Origin: Mya arenaria
Taxonomy: Eukaryota; Mollusca; Bivalvia; Myida; Myidae
NCBI RefSeq assembly: GCF_026914265.1
Contig: NC_069133.1
Location: 25,785,272-25,849,271, forward strand
Length of the DNA stretch: 64,000 bases
Direction: 5' to 3'
Below are positions 1 through 10,619 of this stretch, piece by piece. The notes below the pieces were generated by a model. The model ran no database searches. It was not told the DNA's origin and saw only the letters and a list, made by a program, of their open reading frames with translations. The position numbers were made by a program, and so were the translations under genes. Numbering within the stretch: the stretch's first letter is position 1; every line of letters starts with the position of its first letter.

Positions 1-566
1 TGTCAAGTTTGATATGCTTTCAACTTTCTTTGATATTTGAAAAAAATACAGGAAGATTGTTTTTGTCCATATCTTAGGAAATTAGTGTACACATGCATTT
101 TTCACTGATAAGGGCACAAATTCCATGTTCATTACTGCAGTTTAAGTTTCGAGGCCGAAATTTAATTGCTCTGTTAATTTTCCAGTTATTAATTTATAAA
201 ACTATTGATTACAGGATTCATCTATTGACAAGTTTTTAGCAAAAATATCTGAACAGAAAACTCTGAAAGGGTCAGTGAATGGAATACAGCATATGCAAGA
301 GTACACTTCAAATTGAAGTCCTTGTAGATACCGTATTATACTATGTATAGGAGATACTTTTTTACCCAAGAATGTTGCGTCCTATCTATGCTAAAGTCTT
401 GTACATAGTATAATATGGTATGTGTTCAATTTTTATGCAAATATAGACAATAAAATGAACAGACCGCAATCAAGAGTATTAAATCATAACTTGTTAATTG
501 CAACCTTGTGATGTCAACAGATATGCTTTAATAAACATTATTTAGGTGTGCAAAAAATAAACATAC
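1..566. other. Flank or intron of the Ki-67-like gene
   Basis: This AT-rich stretch lies downstream of FHA exon 2 on the minus strand. I see no further exon that continues the FHA domain. It contains one clear inverted repeat, listed separately. Confidence 0.5.
329..420. repeat. Inverted repeat with 19-nt arms
   Basis: The arms at 329-347 and 402-420 read TACCGTATTATACTATGTA and, inverted, TACCATATTATACTATGTA. They differ at one position and enclose a 54-nt loop. This could be a remnant of a short inverted-repeat transposon or a local hairpin. Confidence 0.7.
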
Positions 567-1018
567 CTCTTTATCTTCATTTACTACAAGTCGACAATGT
601 TCCGGTCCTACTTGTGGCAACTGGATTCTGATGTCACATTCATTAGCTCTGAAACACACGATATATATTCATCATAAGTTTATCTAATTTTCTTTAGAAC
701 TTTTCTAATATTGTCTTCATTTCATACTATTTTGTAATCAGGTCTAGGTTGTATTACAAACCATATAGTCAAAAAATTATACACATACCAAATTAATTTC
801 CACACAGCTTTTCCCAGATAGTTGCACATAATTATTATACACATCTTATAAAAATTAAACACCACTGTATTGCTTTGAAAATTGATGGTGTAACCAATGA
901 TTGGTTTCTAGATTGGAGAAGCAATTTACCTTCCAAACAAGCATGCGGCTGAAGTAAGAGGAAATGAAGCTCCGTCTGAACCGTTCCGTTTTATGACTAC
1001 GACGTTGGCAAACAGCAT
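567..1018 (-). CDS. MKI67: Ki-67-like FHA-domain protein, first two coding exons (partial)
   Basis: Two minus-strand exons join in one frame. Exon 1 runs from the ATG at 1018 to 930, with donor GT at 929-928. Exon 2 runs 648-567, with acceptor AG at 650-649 and donor GT at 566-565. Together they encode 57 residues: VVVIKRNGSDG, then CLFGR, ECDIRIQLP and EHC. That order matches the N-terminal forkhead-associated domain of Ki-67, the mitotic chromosome-surface protein, whose FHA binds phosphopeptides. The GR and HC residues of the domain are present. The Ser usually found three residues before that His is Gly here (VGPEHC), which could weaken phosphate binding. An acceptor at 1022-1021, just before the ATG, implies an upstream untranslated exon. 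The rest of the protein is off the left edge. Another FHA protein is possible, but the match to Ki-67 is close. Confidence 0.72.
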
Positions 1019-1020
1019 AC

Positions 1021-2369
1021 CTGAAATATTCATATGACTTTTTAAAACTTATCACATCTTTTTTAACAACTGCCACATCATGATTAAGAATAATTGTATC
1101 ATTAGAAATAATGTAAGCTTGGGAGCAGATGTGACTGTTTACTAGACTGGTGCTTTTACTGAATATCGGGCAGGCGGTTCTTGCCCGCACTTCACTGTCT
1201 GCCCCATTTATCTTTTAAGCTCTTGTGTTTACTTCTCACACCGGTCAAAAATCCCTCAGGAGATCAGTCCTAAATGAGGATCTAACCCACAGCGCCCCAA
1301 ATGTGCTCACCAGTCTTCAATATGACAAGCATTAAAATAAATGCCGCCGATGTAGGCTTCGAACAAGTCCATATGAACAGCCACCTCAGAGTATTTGACA
1401 ATTTTTGTGACTCTATGCGGAACAAAATGAATGTCCAAATGTTACAAAAAAACATTGAAATTAGACTTTTGGATGAACAAGCCTGAATTCATATACTCAA
1501 GCTTGTCATCAAATTTTTTTAACAAGCCCGGAAGACGTTTTACCAGTGCATGGTTTGCGGGCTTGTGTTAATTTCGACCACTGCTATACATGAATTATCA
1601 TGGCTAGGCTCGGACAAACAACTACCGGAATACAGGCATGGCACTCCCACACAACCATCTAAGCTAAAAAGGTGGCTGCTTCTTACACACCACATTCCTC
1701 CTCAATTTACCTAACAGGCAGACCAAATCACTTCTGCACCATTAGAGTAAATCTGGGGGGAAATATGCCCGGTCAAAGGTAGAACCCACTACCTCCGGAA
1801 CACTTAAACTACGCTCTTATCAATTTAGCAAACCTGACGGTTAGTTCTTACGCACACACAACACAATTACGGCTTACCAAGACCGGGCTTACTATTATAA
1901 TTGCTTCATAAAACGCCTGTCGACGCCCATTGTTTTCCAACCATTGCAAAGTTTGAAGATCTACGATTTCCTCAAAATATGAATGGATGAAGAACTTCGA
2001 TGTTAATTTATGTCTAAATGCAATCAATTGTGAACGAGTCATCACAAGCATTGTTTTGTCTACGTTAAGAGTTTTAAGAAATCGAAAAAAGTTACCTTTT
2101 TATTCAATGGCAAAAAAATAACATAGTGTTGAAAATCGACGTCCTTCGGATTCCGCGCGCGTGGGTTCTATGGTTTATACTTCCGCGCTGTAAATGTGTC
2201 CCCTTTCTTTGCATTAATACCGACAATAAATATCTGTATAATTAGTCGATATTGGTCTTTAAATGATATTACCAGGTTAAATCTAGAAAAATAGTGTAGC
2301 CTAGAGTCTGATGTAGTTAAATGCAAAACTCTGAGTAATTATTTGTTTCGGTAATACGGCGGATGAATA
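1021..2369. other. 5' region of the FHA gene with one repeat copy
   Basis: No coding exon is supported here. It must contain the 5' untranslated exon of the minus-strand FHA gene, but I cannot place it. A dispersed repeat copy lies at 1454-1584. From about 2130 the base composition becomes more CpG-rich, as near a promoter. Confidence 0.4.
1454..1584 (+). repeat. Dispersed CAAGCCC repeat, copy 1
   Basis: This element begins AAATTAGACTTTTGGATGAA and ends GCTAATTTCGACCACTG-like (GTTAATTTCGACCACTG in this copy). The two ends are imperfect inverted repeats sharing AATTAG and CAAGCCC blocks, as in a short non-autonomous DNA transposon. At least six copies occur in this window. Confidence 0.75.
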
Positions 2370-2990
2370 CGTCAACAAGCGTTGAATTTGAAATGCGCAG
2401 GTTCGTTTCTATTGGTCGAAATAAAAGTCACGCGGCGTCAACGACCTTTTCCGTGTTAACTCGGTTTATTCCGGACACTTGAAACAAAGAACAAATATTT
2501 ACGTAGATGTTCGGGTTTATTCCGTTAAACGGTACGATATAATATATATATCGTAAACAAAGTGCGGGCTCGTCAAAAAAGGTAAATAAACATTCTATAT
2601 TTAAATCATGAATTCCTTGTACATGTTTTACCAAAGAAAATAACCTGGAGTCGTAGATATAGTCATTAGTTTCAATATTAGAAACGGAAACCGTTTTATA
2701 AATAAATGATTTAAGCTTTAATGGTTTGTTCCGTACCCAAGTGTTGTCGTACCATTCTCTTTTAACTTTAAGAAATGTTTGAAGAAAAGTGTTGTTTTTG
2801 TTACAGTTCACTTGATGTTTCCGTCATATATTTCTGTCCCTTTTTATTAGTACATACTATCAACAAAATCGTCATTCCTCTAATCCTCTTACTGTATATA
2901 ATGCCACGCCCACCTTTGCTCTACCGCCACTTTGTGGCTTTCGAGTTTGTAAAGTTAACATGCCTTATTTGTTCTCTCTTTTTCAGGGCA
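2130..2990. promoter_or_regulatory. Candidate divergent promoter with CHR-like and CCAAT elements
   Basis: This CpG-richer stretch lies between the FHA gene (minus strand) and the CDK-site repeat gene (plus strand). It has GCGCGCG at about 2155, TTTGAA at 2387-2392 (the CHR motif of G2/M promoters) and ATTGG, an inverted CCAAT box, at 2411-2415. CHR plus CCAAT is typical of mitotic gene promoters. Assigning them to both genes is inference, because the transcription start sites are not visible. Confidence 0.35.
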
Positions 2991-3016
2991 AAAATGAGGA
3001 CAACTAAGCAAGCTAG
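2987..3016 (+). other. Possible 30-nt 5' untranslated micro-exon
   Basis: A pyrimidine-rich acceptor ends at 2986 and a GTAAGC donor begins at 3017. The ATG inside cannot be the start of the downstream protein: joined to the exon at 3410 it reads into a stop in the exon at 5250. It is therefore most likely untranslated leader, or not an exon. Confidence 0.35.
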
Positions 3017-3456
3017 GTAAGCTGCACATAACTGTATCAGGCTGCATCTGTTGAAACGTTAAAGACTAGAACATAGATCATCAAGCTATGGTAGAAAATA
3101 ATGTGCACAGCTTTTAAAGCACCGAAACTATACATATTCCTAACAGCATATTAGGTTCTCATTCTGCACATGTACAGTCACTCTAGTTATAATAATTCAT
3201 CAGAGCCTGGTTTAGAATCATGTCCTTGAAAAATCAGCTTTCAACGTAAAATACCATAAAATCACGTAACAATTATTCAGTTAAAGATTTTGCCAAAAAT
3301 CTTCCACCATCCTTTATAACACAACCATACATAAATTTTTACATCTCAGCTTTTTAATGCCTAATTACAATGTAGCCTTATAGTTTTAGGCTGTTTTTGT
3401 GTTATTTAGAAGTGTTAGACAACTCGGAATTTGCAAGTATTTTATTGATATCAAAG

Positions 3457-6400
3457 ATGAGTCTGTATGTGGCCGACAGAATTGGAAAGTGAGTAAATAC
3501 AAACATTTATTCTTATCATTTAAATAACATTTTTTGTAAATGTCAATAATTTTGTTAACTAGATATTACCTAAGATTTACCAAAAAATCACTTCCATATA
3601 TAATTGCTATTAATAATGGATCAAAAAATGACCCACATATTCTATATTCTTCTTTTTTGATATTTTTCCGTATTTAAGTAATACAATTTAAAATTAAAAA
3701 AACAAAACTTACCAGATATATATTATTCATTTCCTTATTGCATACAATACAACACTTTCATTCTCACTTTGGTGTCTGAGGGTTTATGCTGGGTGTAAAG
3801 TTTGGCATCACTTATTCAATGCCTGTGTTTTTATCACTTTTGACATCTGAATGTTCAGAGCTGTCATATTTTATTGGACACATCAGAATTTTCAAAGCTG
3901 TCAATTTCTTTATTCTTCTAAGATAAAGAGTTAATCAGATATGATAACAGTATTCACATTTTAAGAGTAACTGATGTTATCATATTTTTGTTTTACTTAA
4001 GCCAAGAAATACAATAAAAGTCAATTGAGACAGAAATACCTTCAAGCAAAATATATAGGTTTTTTTCATTACAACAAGTAATTTCTGTGCAAATGGATTG
4101 TTTAGAACTGTACAACAAAGAAAAGTGAGTTTTGTTTATTTTTGTAATGTTTATTTAAAGTGAGATTTGTTTTATGTTGTTGTTACTCAGACAATTTAAA
4201 GATATATACATATTTTCTCAAGGAGGATGAAATACAAATATCAATATGTGCCAAAAAACATCCTGATTTGATAAAAGTGATTTTTTGATAAACTAAAAGT
4301 TTCTTTAATGGGACTTCAATTATTATTCTGTTAATTGATTTGCTCAAATAGCTTCCATTTCTATAAATGTTTAAATATTATTATAAATATACCAACAATA
4401 GCTTTATCCATATTAAGGAAGATGAAATGTAAAATATCCGACTTAAAGCAATGTCTAGGCAAGCAGGAATAAATTTTACTTTGAACTAAGAACTTTTATA
4501 TATCAAATCAATATTAATTTTGTTTAAAGTCTGAATCTCAAAATCAGTACAAAATATTTTTTAAGGCTTTTTTTAGGTAGAACCAAAACTATATACAGTA
4601 CTGATAGAAAGAAGAGATATTAGATGGTAGAGCGTTTTCTCTTTTTTGTGTAAATCCTTGGTTCGGTGTGCCTGTCATGCCTATTTATAATGTCATGTAT
4701 GTATTATGTTTTATTTACTATACATGTTTTTTTTTAAATGACCATGTATGTGCATTCCTTACTGAAATCAATCTATTTCCTCCTTTTTGATAATAAAAAA
4801 AAATGTTAATAGAAAGGTGATATTTCAAAAAATCTTGGTACATTTATTACATTTTGCAAAACCCACAATCAGTCATCCAAATTAGACCTTTGGATCAACA
4901 AGCCCAAGTTATTATACTATTGCTTGGCATCAAATTTTTTAACAAGCCCTGCTTTATAAAATTCAGAATTTGAGCAAGCCCGAAAGACATTTAACCAGTG
5001 CAGGGCTTGCTGGCTTGTGCTAATTTCAACCACTGCACAATTATATCAACGTTATTATGGATCATGTATAGCTTTGATAAAAGTGCTTTTCTGAGTCTGA
5101 GTCTTCACTTGTGTTCCTAAGCATGGCCCCAGAGGCCTTTACTAGTGCTTGCTCAAAATCAGGATCTACATAGAACACTAAGTGGCTTGTTGGTATATTT
5201 TTTAATTTTGTTGACTTGTTGTTCATGTACATTTTATATTACATTTCAGTGCCAGTCCAGGGTCACCAGGATGGATGTCTGCCAAGGATATGTTTAAGTC
5301 TCCAAAGTCACCCTCACCGGTTGCCTCTCGCACACGCAGGTATGCTGCAAATATTGTTTAAAGTCAACCAACAAGAGGTGGAAATTGGCGCAATCGACCA
5401 CTACTGGTTGATGGAAAATTGTGTTTGTTTTTATTTAAATGCCTGGTTCTTAACAATGTTTATTACTTGGGCTGTGTTCTTAGAGAAAAAATCTACTTGA
5501 CAGTGTTAAAGAGAATTACCATTGTTTTTACATTCAAAATATGAAAAAAAGCAAAACAAATCCAACATATAAATGCATGTATGAACAAATTTTTTAATAG
5601 CAGATGAATGTAAGATATTTGTTGTTAACTATATTTGTTTTATCTTGAATACATGTTGTTGAAAAAATTCATTCAGAGGATTTATAAATATGAGTGGTCA
5701 CTCATGTGTTCTACCATGACGTAAATGTCTGAAAAAAAATAAATATAAGTTCTAAGGCAATATATGCACTCCAAAACAATGTGTTTGTGGAATTTTATTA
5801 TTTTATAAAAAACATCGTTTTTTTCTTCTTTTTTCCAGTCTAACATAAATTTTGTTTGCAAGGAAAATTAAGTAAATGTAAGGCAGTGGTTGAAATAAGA
5901 ATAAACTCTAGATAGTTGAAATGTTTTAAGGGGTGTTCAAATTAGATTTTATAAATAAGCCAGCTTGTTAGAATTTCATTGCCAGATTTATTTGTGTTAC
6001 TCCTTATTGTTTTGTTACAAGAAATCAATATTTATTGCAGGACTTCTGTGTACCAGCCTAGGGGAGCTGTGAACTCCAATCCCTTTGACTTTCGTCGACC
6101 ACCAGGGCTTAAGTCACCCCCAGGAGTGAAGACTCGAGCCACTAGGCGGTCGTCAATATACCAGCGCCGCGGGGGCCAGCTTGTATCTCCGCCCAAAACT
6201 CGAACAAGGCGCACATCCATGTATGTTGGGAATAAGAACAAGTCAGAGCAGGCAGAGTTCTTCTCCAAAGTCTGGGCCACTCCTGTGCGAAAACCAGAGC
6301 CAATCCAGGAATTGACAGATGCCAAAGTATCCGTCAGAGGTTCACCAAATAAATCTGTAACACCTGCCAAGAAACAAGCCAAGACACCCAAGTCGGCAAC

Positions 6401-8582
6401 AAAATCAACAAGCAAGTCACAAAATACCTCAAAAGTCACAAAAACTCCAATCGAAATAAAAGAACCAGTGCCAAGTCCAGTCAAGCTGAGGGCAAAGAAA
6501 ACTCCAGGAAAAAGCGTGTCGCAAGCCAGCTCTGCCAAGCCCCCGATGCCGAAGAAAAATTCTCCTGGGTCAAAATCGTCGTCTAAAAAGAAGACACCAC
6601 CCAAAATGAAGCTTGCTGTTATTACATCCACACCAACAAAATCTCTGGAGGTATTTGCCACTTTAAGTAATTGAGTTTTCAATTTGTTGATGTGCTTTCT
6701 ATTTGATAGAACTCATTATTGTTTATTTTGACATTGTCCAGCAGGAGCTTCAAAGCCAGACTTTCGGTTTTCTACCAAAAACATTTCGCTCAACAACATT
6801 AGATTTTTTGATAAAACAAGCCCAAATTCTTATACCATTGGTTGGCATCAAAATTGTAAACAAGTCCTACTATATAAAACACAGAATTTGAGTAAGAAAG
6901 GAAGACATTTTACCAGTGCAGGGCTTGCAGACTTGTTTTAATTTCGTCCACTGCTCTAACAACATGGTTTAGTGATTTCAAACTTGGTAGGCACATTGGT
7001 CATAGTCAGAAGATGACCTTTTGGCCACATATTTGATTCACAATTTTCGCAGTCTCAGACATTCTGGAGTTATGGCCTAAATATATTTTTGTAATTGGCA
7101 TATATATATATATATATATAATTATGTGTGTGTACTGATAGTTCATGTTATTGTGACAGGTGTATATCGCTCTATCTAGTATCTCTAGATCTGTATCTGT
7201 ATCTGTATTAAAAAAATGAAAGTGAAAATTACTGTATAAATTTGTATACAATTTTTTTTCCTTCCAAATATCAAATACTGTTTTATGGTTTGACAACGTT
7301 TTATATCCTGATCATCTTAAAGAGTTTAGCCACACGAGTTTCATGTTATTTCTATTACCTTGTATAAAATTTGCTACTTAAAAATCATTGTTTGTTGCAG
7401 GATATCACTGGGAAATCATTCTATGGCACGCCTGGTGAAACGCCCATACAAAATAGGAGAACAGATGAAGTTTTTATATTCTCTGCCATAAAATCAGCAA
7501 AAAAGTCTGCAAAAAAGGCCCAATTTTCAACACCCCCATCGACACCAGTGAAAGAATCTGTACAGAAAATGCCCACGACAAAAACGCCTGCAGTAAACAA
7601 GATCACATCTGACAAGAAGACTCCCGCAGTAAAACGTAAACGCAACTCCACCGGCGGAGAGTCTGTTCCAGTGGCTAAGAAATCAAGGCAGAGCCCAGCA
7701 GTTACCCCGACTGAAAAACGTCTGATCAAGTCTGCAAGGAGAACAGCTAAGAGTCCATCAGGAACCCCAGCCGAAAAGCGTGTGGTCAAGTCTGCTAAGA
7801 AAACTGCTAAGAGCCCACCAGAAACCCCAGCTGAAAAACGTGTAGTGAAGTCTGCTAAGAATACTGCTAAGAGCCCACCAGAAACCCCAGCTGAAAAACG
7901 TGTGGTCAAGTCTGCTAAGAGCCCATCAGAAACCCCAGCTGTAAAACGTGTGGTCAAGTCTGCTAAGAAAACTGCTAAGAGCCCACCAGAAACCCCGGCT
8001 GAGAAACGTGTGGTGAAGTCTGCTAAGAAAACTGCTAAGAGCCCCCCAGAAACCCCAGCTGAAAAACGTGTGGTGAAGTCTGCTAAGAAAACTGCTAAGA
8101 GCCCACCAGAAACCCCAGCTGAAAAACGTGTGGTGAAGTCTGCTAAGAGCCCATCAGAAACCGCAGCTGAAAAACGTGTGGTGAAGTCTGCTAAGAAAAC
8201 TGCTAAGAGCCCACCAGAAACCCCAGCTGAAAAACGTGTGGTGAAGTCTGCTCGGAGAACTACGAAGAAACCTGATGTCAAGACAAACCTTACAGACGTG
8301 AAAGCGACTCTCTCTAATATAGAAATTTCCACTATTTCACAGTCAACTAGGAAGATTAGCAAGAGGAAGGCAGAGGATTCAGAATCCCAACGGCCAGCCA
8401 AGCTAGCTAAGGTTGAGGCTACCCCTAGGATCATCAAAACAGCCAAAAGAGCTTCTCCAAAAAAGTTGGCAGACTTTGAGAACACAAACAATTCACAAAG
8501 TGACAATAACCAGGGTGATTCCAGCATGCTCAACGAAACATTTAACACAGACAGTCGCAGTGGGCGATGTGTTATTTTGTAA
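3457..8582 (+). CDS. Lys/Ser/Pro-rich CDK-site repeat protein with C-terminal CaaX-like motif
   Basis: Four exons join in frame: 3410-3488 (ATG at 3457), 5250-5339, 6041-6650 and 7401-8582 (TAA at 8580-8582). They give 637 residues. Every junction has GT-AG ends and consistent phase. The N-terminal third has three similar RR-S/T-S-x-Y patches (RRTSVY, RRSSIY, RRTSMY) and many basic SP/TP sites. About nine copies of a 20-residue unit, SAKKTAKSPPETPAEKRVVK, follow, two of them shortened by four residues. SP and TP next to Lys/Arg are typical CDK sites, and this composition is seen in Ki-67 repeats and linker-histone-like proteins. The final residues are CVIL, which fits a CaaX prenylation box. 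No catalytic domain is visible. A mitotic chromatin or nuclear-envelope role is inference. It faces away from the Ki-67-like FHA exons. Confidence 0.8.
4612..4682 (+). mobile_element. tRNA-like SINE fragment
   Basis: TAGATGGTAGAGCG resembles a tRNA D arm with B-box-like GGTTCG about 40 nt later. The sequence between cannot fold as a clean anticodon arm. It is best read as the head of a tRNA-derived SINE. Confidence 0.5.
4878..5036 (+). repeat. Dispersed CAAGCCC repeat, copy 2
   Basis: A nearly full-length copy of the element at 1454-1584, in the same orientation. It lies inside the intron. Confidence 0.8.
6651..7400 (+). other. Intron of the CDK-site repeat gene
   Basis: The donor follows CTGGAG at 6650 and the acceptor TTGCAG ends at 7400. 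The intron carries a CAAGCCC repeat and a TA microsatellite at about 7098-7122. Confidence 0.8.
6796..6954 (+). repeat. Dispersed CAAGCCC repeat, copy 3
   Basis: A diverged full-length copy inside the intron, in the same orientation as copies 1 and 2. A further fragment may lie at about 5935-5975. Confidence 0.7.
7729..8265 (+). repeat. 60-bp coding tandem repeat
   Basis: About nine units of 60 bp (two of them 48 bp) encode the SP/TP repeat of the protein above. The short units occur fourth and eighth, so the array looks like a four-unit block duplicated once. Nucleotide identity between units is high, so expansion is recent or homogenised. Confidence 0.85.
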
Positions 8583-8950
8583 ATATGATTGGAAATTTGG
8601 TTGGAAATCGGGTGCATTTGCCATAATTATAATACACATGTATGATATGAACATATTCATCTTCCTTTTTGTTAATTCTGTTTCAATTTTTACTTTCTTT
8701 TCTGTATCTTAACTTTCTCTGTTTTTATCTCACTATGTAGTCATTTCTTGTTGTTTATATATATTTTTTTTAAATCTTATTTACAATGAATTCTCTTTTC
8801 TTCGTTTTGGGGTCTGACTTTTTGACATTGATCATTTTAGGTGACTTTGATCTGAAAATATTTTTAACCATCAGTTTTAATAATTATTATTTTATTGCTT
8901 TTTATTGCATGTTCATATTTAATTTATTTCATACTGAAGTATATATATAA

Positions 8951-8981
<31 letters not shown>

Positions 8982-9410
8982 AGGGCATCAGATGTTATGG
9001 CAGCTATAACCATGATCTCATGCTATTAAATAAGTTTACTGCATAAAACATCAGTTGAAGTAATGCATCAAGATTTATCCTTTTATTTATTTACTGATTA
9101 AGGTAGTGTTAAGTATATTTTAATTTTTTAAACATTGTTGAAGTGAAATTTAGTAAAATGACTAGGTGCACTTTTTTAGTGACAATTTAATGAAATTCAT
9201 TATTAATTCAATTAAGTTTTGTCATTTAGTTTGATTTTCTTTTGTGGTGACAAGATCAAACCAATTAAAATTGCATTATATTTTGTTTGATTTTGTTTAT
9301 TTATTGCAAGTCTGTCACAAGCACTTTGAGTGATGGTTGTTTGGGTGAGGTACTGGTTAACTCATACATGTAGAAAAACTGGAGTGTTAGTGAGGATTTT
9401 GCAAAATAAA
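8583..9410 (+). other. 3' untranslated region of the CDK-site repeat gene
   Basis: An AT-rich stretch with a long TA microsatellite at about 8940-8982. It ends at the polyadenylation signal at 9405. No other gene is visible. Confidence 0.55.
9405..9410 (+). terminator. Candidate polyadenylation signal
   Basis: AATAAA is followed 20-60 nt later by T- and GT-rich sequence. This is the first well-placed signal downstream of the stop at 8582. Confidence 0.55.
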
Positions 9411-9539
9411 ATATTTCATGATTGTTTACAACTTGCTGTTTTTATTTGAAACTTGTTGTATCCCCTTAAAATTAAATTTTAATCAATTTTAATTTAGATG
9501 TTATCAAATACATAGCAATTTTGTCACAAATGTGACAAA

Positions 9540-10330
9540 TGCCCCCGGATGGCCTTGTTGAACAGATAGCCATTATTATTTTGACCTGTCTGTACAGAAA
9601 GTGTTAAGGGCTAACATACAGGTTGATTACTTTAATGACACCATTAATTTAATCCGGGGAAACTTAATAAATCTATTATTGCATTCATCACTGATATACT
9701 CAAAGTATATTGAAAAACATTAACCAGATATGCTCTTCTCAAACACCATAAACAGGGGACATGTCAAAATCATATTTTGGGTACAACTCGACGATGTAAA
9801 CCATTGAACACATCGGTTCTTTAGCAATCAAAGCAGCATTCAATCACCTGCTAGTCATGACCAACCTTCCTACTAAGTTTGAGATCCCTGGGCCCAAGGT
9901 CCTTCAGTTATTGATCGGAAACATACTTTCAGCATAGGGTCACGAAAACCTTGACATATTGACCTCAAACTTAATAGGGTTCATCGGTTGGTAATGTCCG
10001 ATCTACCTCCCAAATTTGAGGTTCTTATCATAAAGCGTCCATAAGTTATTGATCGGATTAAGATAATCATTACCATGACCTTTGATTCACTGACCCAAAA
10101 ATCGAACGGTTTTTCCTGCTGAGCATGACCAACCTGCGTACCAAGATTGACGTCCCTGTGGCAAAGCGGCTTCAGTTATTAACCTGAATTGAATTTCTGT
10201 TTAAGGTCACAACGACCTTGACCTTTGACACACTGACCTCAAAATCGATAGGGTTTATCGGCTGGTCATTACCAAAACGTTTTCTAGTTTGGGGTCCCAT
10301 GGTCTAAGCGGTCTTGAGATATTGATCTGA
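9540..10330. repeat. TGACCT-rich dispersed repeat
   Basis: Degenerate repeats of about 100-150 bp alternate phrases such as TTATTGATCGGAAAC, GACCTTGACCTTTGAC and GACCTCAAAATCGATAGGG. Related sequence occurs at 53.8-54.5 kb and 60.7-61.4 kb. It contains repeated TGACCT hexamers, the nuclear-receptor half site, but I see no evidence of function. Confidence 0.6.
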
Positions 10331-10454
10331 AACCGTGTGCACGGACGGTTTAATTACTATTTGCCTCCCTTCCAGATCATACAAATGAAAAACACAATTG
10401 AGTTTTCTTGAGACAAGAAACATGAATAAAATTATATAGTGATAAAACAGAATT

Positions 10455-10533
10455 AAAAAAAATGATCTGGTAGCAGGATTTGAACCTAGATACTCAAGGT
10501 TTACAGATGGACTTCATAATTCCGGAGCTATGT
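10455..10533 (-). mobile_element. tRNA-derived SINE head, minus strand
   Basis: Read on the minus strand it has TAGCTC (D-arm-like) and GGTTCAAATCC (T-arm and B-box) at tRNA-like spacing. The stems are imperfect. A real tRNA gene is unlikely. Confidence 0.55.
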
Positions 10534-10619
10534 CTGCACAATATTATAGAAGAACACAACCAACTATACTCTGTGCATTTATGAAGCATTCGATAATGTT
10601 TTGTGGCACAGTGTTAGGT

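Larger units (their letters stand above)
3489..5249 (+). other. Intron of the CDK-site repeat gene
   Basis: A long AT-rich intron lies between a GTGAGT donor and the TTTCAG acceptor at 5249. It holds a tRNA-like SINE fragment (4612-4682) and a CAAGCCC repeat (4878-5036). Nothing else stands out. Confidence 0.7.

Noticed and set aside
2994..3016. ATG in the micro-exon as start of the CDK-site protein
   Set aside because: Joined through 3410-3488 in that frame it meets a stop in the exon at 5250. The ATG at 3457 keeps all later exons open.
4106..4124. A 19-nt exon with acceptor and GTGAGT donor
   Set aside because: Including it shifts the frame and gives a stop early in the exon at 6041.
10455..10533. 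tRNA gene
   Set aside because: A B-box-like sequence is present, but stems are poor. It and the similar sequences at 4612, 24890 and 29140 fit SINE heads better.
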